From Gallionella straubiae (GTDB lineage Bacteria > Pseudomonadota > Gammaproteobacteria > Burkholderiales > Gallionellaceae), in assembly GCF_051257895.1 (NCBI RefSeq), contig NZ_CP194331.1, positions 1,364,001 through 1,428,000 of the forward strand: a stretch of DNA of 64,000 nucleotides, given 5' to 3'. The translations under genes were made by a program, and so were the position numbers. The notes beneath the pieces are model-generated. The model saw only the letters and a list, made by a program, of their open reading frames with translations. It was not told the DNA's origin and did no database searches. Below, in pieces: positions 43,367 to 52,247 of this stretch. The first letter of the stretch is position 1, and every line of letters begins with the position of its first letter.

Positions 43367-43420
43367 AGTTTCAGTGCAGACTCATATTGGCCGCAGGCCA
43401 ATGTGATGTCGTAACTAAAC
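43367..43420. promoter_or_regulatory. Palindrome-containing motif, copy B (upstream of decarboxylase)
   Basis: AGTTTCAGTGCAGACT (43367-43382) is followed by a perfect ATTGGCC-GCA-GGCCAAT hairpin (43386-43402) and then GTCGTAACTAAAC (43408-43420). The left and right flanks nearly match those of copy A at 828-869, while the central palindrome differs, as expected for a structure-conserved element. The rest of the 214-bp gap to 43511 shows no gene. Confidence 0.42.
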
Positions 43421-43511
43421 CTGAATTTCATGGCTTACTCTCAGAGGGGTAAAAATTTGCGCGGATTGTCGCAGATTTGCAGGGCAAGGGAAGGGATTTT
43501 TGCTGCCAGCC

Positions 43512-43733
43512 CTAGTCCTGCGGCGGATAGGGATTTTCCAGGCCGTTGACCAGTTCGGCCAGCACCGCACGGAACTGCTGCTCGTCGCAGCCCATCAGCA
43601 CGGCGTCTTCCAGGGCATCCTGGCAGACCTGGCGGATTTCGGCGAGGTTTTCCTGCAGCATCTTGTTCTTTTCCACGCAGGCGATAACGTCGCCTTTGGG
43701 GGAACGCCAGACAATTTTCTTGCGGTGCGGCAT
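43512..43733 (-). CDS. Small conserved hypothetical protein next to dcd
   Basis: A 73-residue acidic protein, MPHRKKIVWRSPKGDVIACVEKNK..., predicted to be mostly helical (KMLQENLAEIRQVCQDALEDAVLMGCDEQQFRAVLAELV). It starts 5 nt after the dcd stop, implying one transcript. The upstream open frame is a shadow of dcd. Similar small proteins follow dcd in other betaproteobacteria, to my recollection; no function is known. Confidence 0.75.
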   Translation of the reverse strand: MPHRKKIVWRSPKGDVIACVEKNKMLQENLAEIRQVCQDALEDAVLMGCDEQQFRAVLAELVNGLENPYPPQD

Positions 43734-43738
43734 GCGGA

Positions 43739-44305
43739 TTAAATTTTCGGCAGGGTCACGCCCACCTGCCCCTGGTACTTGCCGCCGCGATCCTTGTAGG
43801 AGGTCTCGCAGATTTCGTCGCTCTCGAAGAACAGCACCTGCGCCACGCCCTCGTTGGCGTAAATCTTGGCGGGCAGCGGTGTGGTGTTGGAGAACTCCAG
43901 GGTGACGTAGCCTTCCCATTCTGGCTCGAACGGCGTCACGTTGACGATGATGCCGCAGCGCGCGTAGGTTGACTTGCCGAGGCACACGGTCAGCACGCTA
44001 CGCGGGATGCGGAAGTATTCGACGGTGCGCGCCAGCGCAAAGGAATTCGGCGGGATGATGCAGTAATCGTTCTTCACCTCGACAAAGGAATTCGGGTCGA
44101 AATTCTTCGGATCGACGATGGTGCTGTTGATGTTGGTGAACAGCTTGAATTCGTCGGAGCAGCGGATGTCGTAGCCGTAGCTCGATGTGCCGTAGGACAC
44201 GATCTTGTGCCCGTTGACTTCCTTCACCTGATTCGGCTCGAACGGCTCGATCATCCCATGCTGCTCCGCCATGCGGCGTATCCACTTGTCCGACTTGATG
44301 CTCAT
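43739..44305 (-). CDS. dcd: dCTP deaminase
   Basis: Dcd deaminates dCTP to dUTP, the main source of dUMP for thymidylate synthesis. The product is 188 residues starting MSIKSDKWIRRMAEQHGMI. SSYGYDIRCSDEF, the substrate-site GKSTYARCGIIVNVTPFEPEWEG and the Q/K-rich C-terminus YQGQVGVTLPKI match the family. The start at 44305 is the standard one; the longer frame upstream overlaps metG. Divergent from metG with 105 bp between. Confidence 0.97.
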   Translation of the reverse strand: MSIKSDKWIRRMAEQHGMIEPFEPNQVKEVNGHKIVSYGTSSYGYDIRCSDEFKLFTNINSTIVDPKNFDPNSFVEVKNDYCIIPPNSFALARTVEYFRIPRSVLTVCLGKSTYARCGIIVNVTPFEPEWEGYVTLEFSNTTPLPAKIYANEGVAQVLFFESDEICETSYKDRGGKYQGQVGVTLPKI

Positions 44306-44371
44306 TGCGTTTCCCTGGAGTGTTTCATTCGGGCGCGATTTTAACCAATTCGCCGCCGTTGCGCGCAGATT

Positions 44372-44380
44372 TGCTAAAAT
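44372..44380 (+). promoter_or_regulatory. Extended -10 promoter element before metG
   Basis: TGCTAAAAT followed by a TCGCGCC discriminator lies 31 bp before the metG start in the dcd-metG divergent gap. It closely copies the element before proA. No good -35 is visible at the right distance, consistent with an extended -10 promoter. Confidence 0.45.
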
Positions 44381-44410
44381 TCGCGCCTCACAGCATTCCG
44401 GCACGGTCAA

Positions 44411-46492
44411 ATGTCCAATCGAAAAATCCTCGTCACCTCCGCCCTGCCCTACGCCAACGGCAGCATCCACCTCGGCCATCTCGTCGAGTACATCCAGACC
44501 GACATCTGGGTGCGCTTCCAGAAGATGCAGGGCAATACCTGCCACTACGTCTGCGCCGACGACACGCACGGCACGCCGATCATGCTGCGTGCCGAGAAGG
44601 AAGGCATCACGCCGGAGCAACTCATCGCGAAAGTGTGGGAGGAGCACACCAGCGACTTCGCGGCGTTCCATGTCGAGTTCGACCACTACGGCTCAACCAA
44701 CTCGCCGGAGAACCGGCTGTGCGCGGAGACCATCTACCTGCGCCTGCGCGAGAAGGGGCTGATCGAAAAGCGCTCCATCGAGCAGTTCTACGACCCGGTC
44801 AAGCAGATGTTCCTGCCGGACCGCTTCATCAAGGGCGAGTGCCCGAAATGCGGCGCAAAGGACCAGTACGGCGACAACTGCGAGGCCTGCGGCGCGGCCT
44901 ATGCGCCCACCGAACTGAAAAACCCCTACTCCGCCGTATCGGGTGCGGCGCCGGAACTGCGCAACTCCGACCACTACTTCTTCAAGCTCTCCGCCGACAC
45001 CTGCCAGAAGTTCCTGCGCGAATGGACGCGCAGCGGCACGCTGCAACCCGAAGCCGCCAACAAGATGCAGGAATGGCTCGGCGCAGAGGGCGAGAACAAG
45101 CTCTCCGATTGGGACATCTCGCGCGACGCGCCCTACTTCGGCTTCGAGATTCCCGATGCGCCGGGCAAGTATTTCTACGTGTGGCTGGACGCGCCCGTGG
45201 GCTACATGGGCAGCTTCCGGCAACTGTGCGACAGGGACGGCCTCGACTTCGACGAGTACTGGAAGCCCGGCTCAGACGCCGAGCTGTATCACTTCATCGG
45301 CAAGGACATCCTGTATTTCCACGCCCTGTTCTGGCCAGCCGAGCTGCACCACGCCGGCTTCCGCACCCCGACCAAGCTGTTCGCGCACGGCTTCCTCACC
45401 GTAAACGGCGAGAAGATGAGCAAGTCGCGCGGCACATTCATCACCGCGCGCAGCTACATCGACCACATCGGGAACACCGAATACCTGCGCTACTACTACG
45501 CTGCCAAGCTGAATGGCACGATGGAAGACCTCGACCTGAACCTCGAGGATTTCGTCGCGAAGGTGAATAGCGATTTGGTTGGCAAGTACATCAACATTGC
45601 GAGCCGATGCGCGGGATTTATCACCAAGTTCTTCGATGGCAAGCTCGCCTTTGGCGAAACCAAGAACATACTTGAAGGTGCCATAGGCCAAGGCCAGACC
45701 ATCGCCGAATCATACGAGAACCGCGACTATGCGCGGGCACTGCGTGAAATTATGGCCATCGCCGACCGCATCAACGGCGAGATTGCCGTCGCTGCGCCGT
45801 GGACACTTGCCAAGGACGAGGCACAGCGTGCAGCACTGCACGACATCTGCTCGCGTGCGCTGCACGGTTTCTATGTGCTCTCGACACTATTGAGCCCGGT
45901 GCTGCCAGCGCTGACCTCTCGCGTTGCACGCGAACTGTTCGATATGGATCGGGACTTCAAATGGGACGATCTCGCTGTATTGCCAACACATATCAATGCC
46001 TATCAACACCTGGCAACACGCCTCGACCCCAAGCTGATCGAGGCGATGGTTGCCGCGAACAGGGAATCCCTACAGCCACCCGTGCATTCCGAGCAGCGCC
46101 ACGCCGAACACCAGCAGCATGCCGCAAGCAAGGAAGTCGCGCAGGCGGAGAAGGACTTCGAGCCTTTCATCGGCATCGACGATTTCATGAAGGTGGATCT
46201 GCGCGTGGCGAAGATCGTCAACGCGGAACATGTGGAAGGTGCGGAAAAATTGTTGAAGCTGACGCTGGACATCGGCGAGGAGAAACCGCGCACGGTGTTC
46301 GCGGGCATCAAGTCGGCCTACGACCCGGAGAAACTGAAAGGCCGCCTCACGGTAATGGTCGCCAACCTCGCGCCACGCAAGATGAAGTTCGGCATGTCGG
46401 AAGGCATGGTGCTGGCGGCCTCCGGCGATGCGCTGGGCCTGTTCATCCTCAGCCCGGACGAGGGCGCGCAGCCGGGAATGCGAATCAAGTAA
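44411..46492 (+). CDS. metG: Methionyl-tRNA synthetase
   Basis: MetRS charges elongator and initiator tRNA-Met. The product is 693 residues with class I motifs: SIHLGHLVEY near the N-terminus, zinc knuckles CPKCGAKDQYGDNCEACG (about 144-161) and KMSKSRGT (about residue 336-343). The C-terminal 105 residues form the tRNA-binding (Trbp111-like) dimerisation domain, starting near FIGIDDFMKVDLRVAKI. The region 45570-46080 reads slightly less GC-rich than the rest. An inverted-repeat pair follows the stop. Confidence 0.98.
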   Translation: MSNRKILVTSALPYANGSIHLGHLVEYIQTDIWVRFQKMQGNTCHYVCADDTHGTPIMLRAEKEGITPEQLIAKVWEEHTSDFAAFHVEFDHYGSTNSPENRLCAETIYLRLREKGLIEKRSIEQFYDPVKQMFLPDRFIKGECPKCGAKDQYGDNCEACGAAYAPTELKNPYSAVSGAAPELRNSDHYFFKLSADTCQKFLREWTRSGTLQPEAANKMQEWLGAEGENKLSDWDISRDAPYFGFEIPDAPGKYFYVWLDAPVGYMGSFRQLCDRDGLDFDEYWKPGSDAELYHFIGKDILYFHALFWPAELHHAGFRTPTKLFAHGFLTVNGEKMSKSRGTFITARSYIDHIGNTEYLRYYYAAKLNGTMEDLDLNLEDFVAKVNSDLVGKYINIASRCAGFITKFFDGKLAFGETKNILEGAIGQGQTIAESYENRDYARALREIMAIADRINGEIAVAAPWTLAKDEAQRAALHDICSRALHGFYVLSTLLSPVLPALTSRVARELFDMDRDFKWDDLAVLPTHINAYQHLATRLDPKLIEAMVAANRESLQPPVHSEQRHAEHQQHAASKEVAQAEKDFEPFIGIDDFMKVDLRVAKIVNAEHVEGAEKLLKLTLDIGEEKPRTVFAGIKSAYDPEKLKGRLTVMVANLAPRKMKFGMSEGMVLAASGDALGLFILSPDEGAQPGMRIK

Positions 46493-46508
46493 TTTCCAAA
46501 AATCTAGT

Positions 46509-46585
46509 CCGTTCGTGGTGAGCTTGTCGAACCATGAACGGCTTCAAGTAGAGCGTTCACCCTTCGACAGGCTCAGGGCGAACGG
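46509..46585. repeat. Inverted pair of interspersed 33-bp repeats after metG
   Basis: Unit 1 (46509-46541) reads CCGTTCGTGGTGAGCTTGTC and on to GAACGG; unit 2 (46553-46585) is the inverted copy with CCCTTCGACAGGCTCAGGGC. The two face each other across 11 bp and would form a long hairpin between the convergent metG and cysG genes. The GTTCG...GAGC.TGTCGAA core is a well-known interspersed repeat in many proteobacterial genomes. It may serve as a bidirectional terminator. Confidence 0.8.
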
Positions 46586-46605
46586 TCAACTTAACCCATG
46601 CTTCC

Positions 46606-47997
46606 CTAATCTCGCGGCCTATCGGATTTCTTCGGCTCGAACCAAGCCAGCTTCTCCCTCAACGCAACCACCCCGCCGACGATAATGAGGGTCGGCGGCT
46701 GCGGTTTTTCAAGCTGGGCGATGCCGGGCAGCGTCGCGAGCGTGCCGGTGATGACGCGCTGGTTCTGCGTGGTTCCCTGCTGCACGATCACGGCGGGGGT
46801 GCTGTCCGGTAGGCCGTGCGCCACGAGTTCTGCGCAGAGAATTTCGAGGCCGTGCAGCCCCATGTACACCACGACGGTCTGGTTGGGGCGCGCGAGCGCG
46901 TCCCAGTCGAGGTTCATGCTGCCGTCCTTCAGGTGGCCGGTCACGAAGACGCAGGACTGCGCGTGGTCGCGGTGCGTCAGCGGGATGCCCGCGTAGGCCG
47001 AGACGCCCGAGGCGGCGGTGATGCCGGGCACGACCTGGAACGGGATGCCGTGCGCGGCGAGGGTCTCGATCTCCTCGCCGCCGCGCCCGAAGATGAACGG
47101 GTCGCCGCCCTTGAGCCGCAGCACGCGCTTGCCTTCTTTGGCAAGCCGCACCAACAGTTCGTTGATCTCCTCCTGCGGCATGGTGTGGGCGGCGCGCTTT
47201 TTGCCGACAAAAATGCGCGTCGCATCGCGCCGCGTCATTGCGACGACGGGTTCGGACACCAGGTTGTCGTAGAGCGCCACGTCGGCCTTCTGCATCAGGC
47301 GCAGGGCGCGCAGCGTCAGCAGATCCGGGTCGCCGGGGCCTGCGCCAACCAGATACACCTCGCCGGTCGGTCGTGTGATTTCGCTTTCCAGCAGACCGTG
47401 CAGCATGGTTTCCGCTGTCGCCTCGTCGCCCGCCAGCACCTTTTCGGCGATTGCGCCCTCCAGCACGTTCTCCCAGAAAGCGCGCCGCTCGGCCGGGGCG
47501 GCGACATGCGTCCTGACGGTATTGCGGAAGCGCCCGGCGAATGCGGCGAGGCAGCCGTAGCCCTGCGGGATCAGCGCCTCCAGCTTGCCGCGTAGTATCC
47601 GCACGAGCACCGGCGACGCGCCGCCGCTGGAAATCGCCACCAGCAGCGGCGAGCGATCCAGAATGGCGGGCATGATGAAGGTGCACAGGGCGGGATTGTC
47701 GACGACATTCACCGGGATGTTGCGCGCGCGCGCCTGCTCCGAAATCTCGCGGTTGACCGCGCCGTCGTCGGTCGCGGCGATGGCCAGCGCTACGCCGTCC
47801 AGGTGGCCAGGCTGAAAACGTTCCGCGATACATTCGACGTGCAGGCCAGCGAAGGCTTCCGAGAATTGCGGGGCGACCACCCGCACCCTCGCGCCCGCAT
47901 CCAGCAGCAGTGCTGTCTTGCGGTGCGCGACCTCGCCGCCGCCGGCGACGAGGCACAGCTTGCCCCTGACATCCATGAAAACCGGCAGGAAGTCCAT
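46606..47997 (-). CDS. cysG: Siroheme synthase (trifunctional)
   Basis: CysG makes siroheme from uroporphyrinogen III by two methylations, NAD-dependent oxidation and iron insertion. The product is 463 residues. The N-terminal dehydrogenase/ferrochelatase domain (1-205) has CLVAGGGEVAHRKTALLL and SSGGASPVLVR; the C-terminal methyltransferase (from about 215) has VYLVGAGPGDPDLLTLRA and RLKGGDPFIFGRGGEE. It supplies the cofactor for sulfite and nitrite reductases. No other cys genes are adjacent. Confidence 0.97.
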   Translation of the reverse strand: MDFLPVFMDVRGKLCLVAGGGEVAHRKTALLLDAGARVRVVAPQFSEAFAGLHVECIAERFQPGHLDGVALAIAATDDGAVNREISEQARARNIPVNVVDNPALCTFIMPAILDRSPLLVAISSGGASPVLVRILRGKLEALIPQGYGCLAAFAGRFRNTVRTHVAAPAERRAFWENVLEGAIAEKVLAGDEATAETMLHGLLESEITRPTGEVYLVGAGPGDPDLLTLRALRLMQKADVALYDNLVSEPVVAMTRRDATRIFVGKKRAAHTMPQEEINELLVRLAKEGKRVLRLKGGDPFIFGRGGEEIETLAAHGIPFQVVPGITAASGVSAYAGIPLTHRDHAQSCVFVTGHLKDGSMNLDWDALARPNQTVVVYMGLHGLEILCAELVAHGLPDSTPAVIVQQGTTQNQRVITGTLATLPGIAQLEKPQPPTLIIVGGVVALREKLAWFEPKKSDRPRD

Positions 47998-48113
47998 GCT
48001 AGACCTTGGTCATTCTTTGCAGCCGTTCATGGTTAGGGAACGTACGACAGATGCGCGCCTGCGGGCAGGCTGAACCGCCTGTCGCGTAAAAACGGGATAA
48101 AAATCCGACTGGG

Positions 48114-48188
48114 CTATTTGCCAGCGGGAGTTGGTTTGGGTTGGGGTTTCTTGCCCTTGGATTCTTTTTTCTTATCTTTGCTTCCCAT
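48114..48188 (-). CDS. 24-residue Lys/Pro-rich microprotein
   Basis: The ORF reads MGSKDKKKESKGKKPQPKPTPAGK, preceded by AAGGAGGG at 6 nt, one of the best ribosome binding sites in the window. Ten of 24 residues are Lys. Short basic proteins with a similar MG-KDK-K start occur in other proteobacteria as unannotated genes. It lies in the 570-bp gap between cysG and tRNA-Ser. The frame extends upstream but without a comparable start. Confidence 0.55.
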   Translation of the reverse strand: MGSKDKKKESKGKKPQPKPTPAGK

Positions 48189-48356
48189 GATATTCCCTCC
48201 TTGGTTGCCGGCTACCGCACAAATATCTGCCGGGGATGGGAGCCATGCTACCAGCTTCCAATCTTGTTGGGCAATGCTTCTTGCCTTGGGCCAGAGAGGC
48301 TTGGCACAAAACAACAAACCCGCCAATCACCAGGATTCAAGCAGGTGTGGGGAGCG

Positions 48357-48515
48357 ATTGATTTGGCACAACCGAAAAAATGATGAATCGTGAAATCAGA
48401 TAGTTACAAATAAAATTTTTGTGGACGATTTGGCACTAAAAAATAAAATCATCCACGGCCAATCAAATATTTAACGCAAGTGCCAAATGATCCGCAAATT
48501 AGTGCCAAATCAGCC
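48357..48515. repeat. AT-rich block with four ATTTGGCAC boxes beside tRNA-Ser
   Basis: The octamer TTTGGCAC occurs at 48362 and 48429 on the plus strand and as GTGCCAAA at 48480 and 48502, giving two direct and two inverted boxes. GGACGATTTGGCACTAA (48423-48439) and the inverse of GGCTGATTTGGCACTAA (48499-48515) are near-identical. GTGGACGATTT / AAATCATCCAC (48421-48457) adds an 11-bp stem. The DNA is markedly AT-rich and lies at the 3' side of tRNA-Ser, the usual integrase attachment position. No integrase gene is present. Confidence 0.6.
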
Positions 48516-48540
48516 GCTCACACACACAAACACAAACACA

Positions 48541-48565
48541 AACCGCCCACAAGGGGCGGTTTTTG
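48541..48565. terminator. Bidirectional terminator hairpin after tRNA-Ser
   Basis: AACCGCCC and GGGCGGTT (8 bp) enclose ACAAG and are followed by TTTTG on the plus strand. It stands 3 bp from the 3' end of tRNA-Ser and is placed to end its leftward transcript. Confidence 0.65.
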
Positions 48566-48567
48566 TT

Positions 48568-48658
<91 letters not shown>

Positions 48659-48724
48659 GGAGTGTGTCAACCAATAGCGGCGCGCATTTTACCAGCAACC
48701 TCCGATTTCGTGCAGAATGTTCAC

Positions 48725-50110
48725 ATGCAAAACCCTAAACAGCGTTTGCAAACGGCACTGGTCAGCATGGTCCTGCTGCTGGTTGCCTGCAGCCCGCAGC
48801 TTCCCTCCTGGCGCGACGGCAAACTGCTGGTGATCGTGCCCGATGTTTCACAGGGCGCGGAGGCCGAGTTCGAGCGCGAACTGGTGCAACTTTTTGGCGA
48901 ACATCTGCACGCTGCCGTCGAGCTGATTCCCAGCGCTCCGGACAAGGTCAGCCAGGCGTTGCGTAAAAACAAGGCGCACCTTGCCGCCGCTTCGCTGCGC
49001 AGCGGCATAAACAACTCCTCGCTGCGCTTCGGGCCGAGCTACCAGACGGTGCGCGAACAGATTGTCTGCAACCGCGACAACTTCTTTCCCCGAAAACTTG
49101 CCGATCTGGAGGGGAAAAAACTCGCGGCAATAACCGGTTCTGCGCAGGAGGAGGCGCTGCGCGATGCGTTTGAAAAATCGCCCTCTCTGCAATGGCAATC
49201 CCGCAGCGAACTCAGCGTGAAAGACCTGCTGCAGGAGGTAGCCGAAGGCACAACAGATTGCGCGGTGGCCAACGAGCTGCAACTTGCCGATGCGCGCAAC
49301 TATTACTCGAACCTCGCGGCAGCCTTCGATATTGGCACCCCTTCCAAGCTAGCCTGGGCCTTCTCCATGGATGGCGATCCGGAGTTGCCGAAAGAGGCGC
49401 AGGTCTTCTTCGACCGCATCCGCCAGGACGGCACGCTGAAACGCCTGCTGGATCGCTACTATGGGCACAGCGGCCGGCTGCAGCCGCTGGATGCCGCCTC
49501 CTTCATTGCCAAGATCAACAAGGTGCTGCCGAATTACCGCACCCTGTTCGAAGAGGCCGCCGGCCTGACCGGCTTCGACTGGCGAATGCTGGCGGCGCTG
49601 GCCTATCAGGAATCGCAGTGGGACCCGCTCGCGACCTCGTTCACCAATGTGCGCGGCATGATGATGCTGACCGAGGACACCGCCGACCTGATGGAGGTCA
49701 AGAACCGGCTCGATGCGCGAGAGAGCATCCTCGCCGGCGCGAAGTACCTGGCCTTGATCCGGGAGCAGATGCCCGAGCGCATCCCGGAGCCGGACCGCAC
49801 CTGGATGGCGCTGGCCGCCTACAACCAGGGCTATGGACACCTGGAGGATGCGCGCATCCTGACCGAACGTGCCGGAATGAATCCGGACAGTTGGATGGAC
49901 ATCAAAAAATGGATGCCGCGGCTGAATCAGCCGGGTTATTACGAAACGCTGAAACACGGCTACGCACGCGGCGGCGAGGCGGTGATCCTGGTGGAGAACA
50001 TCCGCAGCTACCACGACATGCTCAAGCGGCTGGCGCCCGAGGCGGCCCCGCAGGACATGGAGGCGTTCGCCTATCAGCTGTTCGAGCCGCTGGGGAAACT
50101 GCTGGACTAA
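48725..50110 (+). CDS. mltF: Membrane-bound lytic murein transglycosylase F
   Basis: MltF cleaves peptidoglycan glycan strands to anhydro-muropeptides at the outer membrane. The product is 461 residues: lipoprotein signal with LLVAC (Cys22), a periplasmic solute-binding-like domain (about 35-265), then a lysozyme-like SLT domain with catalytic Glu296 in AYQESQWDP and AAYNQGYGHLEDAR. The start at 48725 gives a proper lipoprotein signal. It overlaps the convergent K+ channel gene by 4 nt. anmK in this window would act on its products. Confidence 0.95.
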   Translation: MQNPKQRLQTALVSMVLLLVACSPQLPSWRDGKLLVIVPDVSQGAEAEFERELVQLFGEHLHAAVELIPSAPDKVSQALRKNKAHLAAASLRSGINNSSLRFGPSYQTVREQIVCNRDNFFPRKLADLEGKKLAAITGSAQEEALRDAFEKSPSLQWQSRSELSVKDLLQEVAEGTTDCAVANELQLADARNYYSNLAAAFDIGTPSKLAWAFSMDGDPELPKEAQVFFDRIRQDGTLKRLLDRYYGHSGRLQPLDAASFIAKINKVLPNYRTLFEEAAGLTGFDWRMLAALAYQESQWDPLATSFTNVRGMMMLTEDTADLMEVKNRLDARESILAGAKYLALIREQMPERIPEPDRTWMALAAYNQGYGHLEDARILTERAGMNPDSWMDIKKWMPRLNQPGYYETLKHGYARGGEAVILVENIRSYHDMLKRLAPEAAPQDMEAFAYQLFEPLGKLLD

Positions 50111-50892
50111 TCGTGGCTCGCGCCCGGCTTTTCTTCCAGCAGACGCTCGATGCGCTCCAGCCGCGCGGATATTTCCTTGAGCCGCCGGTCGGTTTCCTTC
50201 TCCTCACGCTCCACCTTCTCGACATCGCTGCCGATGAAGAAGGCCGCGAGGTTGGCGGTCAGCATGGAAAGCAGCACTACCCCGAACAGGATCAGCAGCG
50301 AGCCGAACAGCCGCCCCATCCCGCTGTGCGGCACCACATCGCCGTAACCCACCGTAGCCATCGTTACCCAGGCCCACCACATTCCGTCCCATACGGTGCC
50401 GATGGAGGGATCGATGCGCGAGATGATCACGCCGGACAGCACCAGCGTGACGAAGGCCACCGCGAGCGTGTTGCCAAGCTGATGGCGCGAGAGCAGCTTG
50501 CGTGCGGATTTTGACAGGCGCACCAGCAGCATCACCACGAACACCAGGCGGAAGCTGCGCAGCAGCCCGACCAGGGGCGCAAACTGCCAGAAGAAGGGCA
50601 TGCCGCCGGTGATGATGACCAGATTCATCCAGTTGCCGAAGAGATACGCGCGCCGGTTCCTGACCAGGACGCTCAATAAGATGGTTTCACACACGAACGT
50701 CAGCCACACCAGCCAGTCGGCAACGCGCGCAAACTGCGGCGTGATGAGCTGCGTCTCCTCCAGATACCACTGGATCGGAATCCACAGCACGACCAGCACC
50801 ATCGGCCACTCCAGCCGCCTCGCCCAGAGACGCGCGGCAGGCCGTTCGCGCGAATCGACCCCGGCGATGCCGAGCAGGTGGATGGCGTCCAT
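50107..50892 (-). CDS. Voltage-gated-type potassium channel
   Basis: A 261-residue six-transmembrane channel of the Kv superfamily. The selectivity filter is ATVGYGD in the pore loop of WWAWVTMATVGYGDVVPHS. A moderately basic helix (LRSFRLVFVVMLLVRLSKSARKL) fits a voltage-sensor S4, and a C-terminal coiled coil (about 220-255, Glu/Arg rich) probably tetramerises the pore. It starts directly against the serS stop codon with no gap, so it depends on serS transcription. Confidence 0.92.
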   Translation of the reverse strand: MDAIHLLGIAGVDSRERPAARLWARRLEWPMVLVVLWIPIQWYLEETQLITPQFARVADWLVWLTFVCETILLSVLVRNRRAYLFGNWMNLVIITGGMPFFWQFAPLVGLLRSFRLVFVVMLLVRLSKSARKLLSRHQLGNTLAVAFVTLVLSGVIISRIDPSIGTVWDGMWWAWVTMATVGYGDVVPHSGMGRLFGSLLILFGVVLLSMLTANLAAFFIGSDVEKVEREEKETDRRLKEISARLERIERLLEEKPGASHD

Positions 50893-52185
50893 CTAGCGGG
50901 AGAGTTTTTCCATGCCGCCCATGTAGGGGTGCAAGACTTCTGGAATCGCCACGCTGCCGTCGGCCTGTTGATAGTTTTCGAGGACGGCGACCAGCGTGCG
51001 GCCGACCGCAAGGCCGGAGCCGTTCAGCGTGTGCAGCAGTTCCGGCTTGCCCGCGCTGTTCCTGAAGCGCGCCTGCATGCGGCGCGCCTGGAACGCCTCG
51101 AAGTTGCTGCACGAGGAAATCTCGCGGTAGGTGTTCTGCGCCGGCAGCCACACCTCGATGTCGTAGGTCATCGCGGCGGAGAAGCCCATGTCCCCGGTGC
51201 ACAGCTTCACCACGCGGTACGGCAGGCCGAGCTTCTGCAATATCGTCTCGGCGTGGCCGAGCAGTTCTCCCAGCCCCTCGTAGGATTTTTCCGGATGCAC
51301 GATCTGCACCAGCTCCACCTTGTCGAACTGGTGCTGGCGGATCATGCCGCGCGTGTCGCGCCCGTAGGAACCGGCCTCGGAGCGGAAGCAGGGCGTGTGC
51401 GCCACGAACTTCATCGGCAGCTTCTCCAGCGGCACGATCTCGTCGCGCACCATGTTGGTGACCGGGACTTCGGCAGTAGGAATCAGGTAAAAGTTCTGCT
51501 CACCCTCTTCGCCCATCTGGCGTGGCACACGAAACAAGTCCTCCTCGAATTTCGGCAGCTGTCCGGTGCCGCGCATCGAGTCGGCGTTCACGATGTACGG
51601 CACATAGGTCTCGGTGTAGCCATGCTCCTCCGTATGCGTATCGAGCATGAACTGCGCGAGTGCGCGGTGCAGCCGCGCCAACGGCCCCTTGAGCAGCGAA
51701 AAGCGCGCGCCGGAAATCTTGGTTGCGGTGTCGAAGTCCAGCCCGCCCAGTCCTTCGCCGAGGCTGACGTGATCCTGCACCTCGAAATCGAATCGTGGAA
51801 TCTCGCCAACCTTGCGTACCTCGACGTTGTCCGTCTCCGACTTTCCGGCCGGCACATCGGTGTGTGGGGTATTGGGAATGACGGAAAGAAACGCATTCAG
51901 CTCATGCTGTATCTGTTCGAGCCGCGTCTCGAGCTGCTTGAGCTCGTCGCCGAGGCTGGCAACTTCAGCCATGATCGCCGAGGCATCCTCGCCTTTCGCC
52001 TTGGCCTGCCCGATCAGCTTGGAGCTGCTGTTGCGCTTGGCCTGCAACTCCTGCGTGCGCGTCTGGATGATTTTGCGCTCGCCTTCAAGCCGCTCGAACT
52101 TCGCAGTATCCAGCACGAAGCCGCGCGTCGCAAGGCGCGCTGCAACATTGTTCAGGTCACTGCGTAAAATTTGAATATCTAGCAT
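50893..52185 (-). CDS. serS: Seryl-tRNA synthetase
   Basis: SerRS charges tRNA-Ser and tRNA-Sec. The product is 430 residues with the N-terminal coiled-coil tRNA arm (about 30-100), motif 2 in FRSEAGSYGRDTRGMIRQHQFDKVE and motif 3 near GSGLAVGRTLVAVLENYQ. The start at 52185 (MLDIQILRSDLNNVAARL) is standard. In many proteobacteria serS directly follows rarA; here an MBOAT/SGNH pair intervenes. Confidence 0.98.
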   Translation of the reverse strand: MLDIQILRSDLNNVAARLATRGFVLDTAKFERLEGERKIIQTRTQELQAKRNSSSKLIGQAKAKGEDASAIMAEVASLGDELKQLETRLEQIQHELNAFLSVIPNTPHTDVPAGKSETDNVEVRKVGEIPRFDFEVQDHVSLGEGLGGLDFDTATKISGARFSLLKGPLARLHRALAQFMLDTHTEEHGYTETYVPYIVNADSMRGTGQLPKFEEDLFRVPRQMGEEGEQNFYLIPTAEVPVTNMVRDEIVPLEKLPMKFVAHTPCFRSEAGSYGRDTRGMIRQHQFDKVELVQIVHPEKSYEGLGELLGHAETILQKLGLPYRVVKLCTGDMGFSAAMTYDIEVWLPAQNTYREISSCSNFEAFQARRMQARFRNSAGKPELLHTLNGSGLAVGRTLVAVLENYQQADGSVAIPEVLHPYMGGMEKLSR

Positions 52186-52247
52186 GTTTTCCTCATCCGG
52201 GTGCAAGCACCGCAACGGTGCCTATCAATGGCGCAATTATAAATTTC

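Noticed and set aside
48500..48545. Tandem ACACAAAC run as a CRISPR-like or microsatellite array
   Set aside because: Only a short imperfect CA/CAAA run; no spacer-repeat architecture and no cas genes anywhere in the window.
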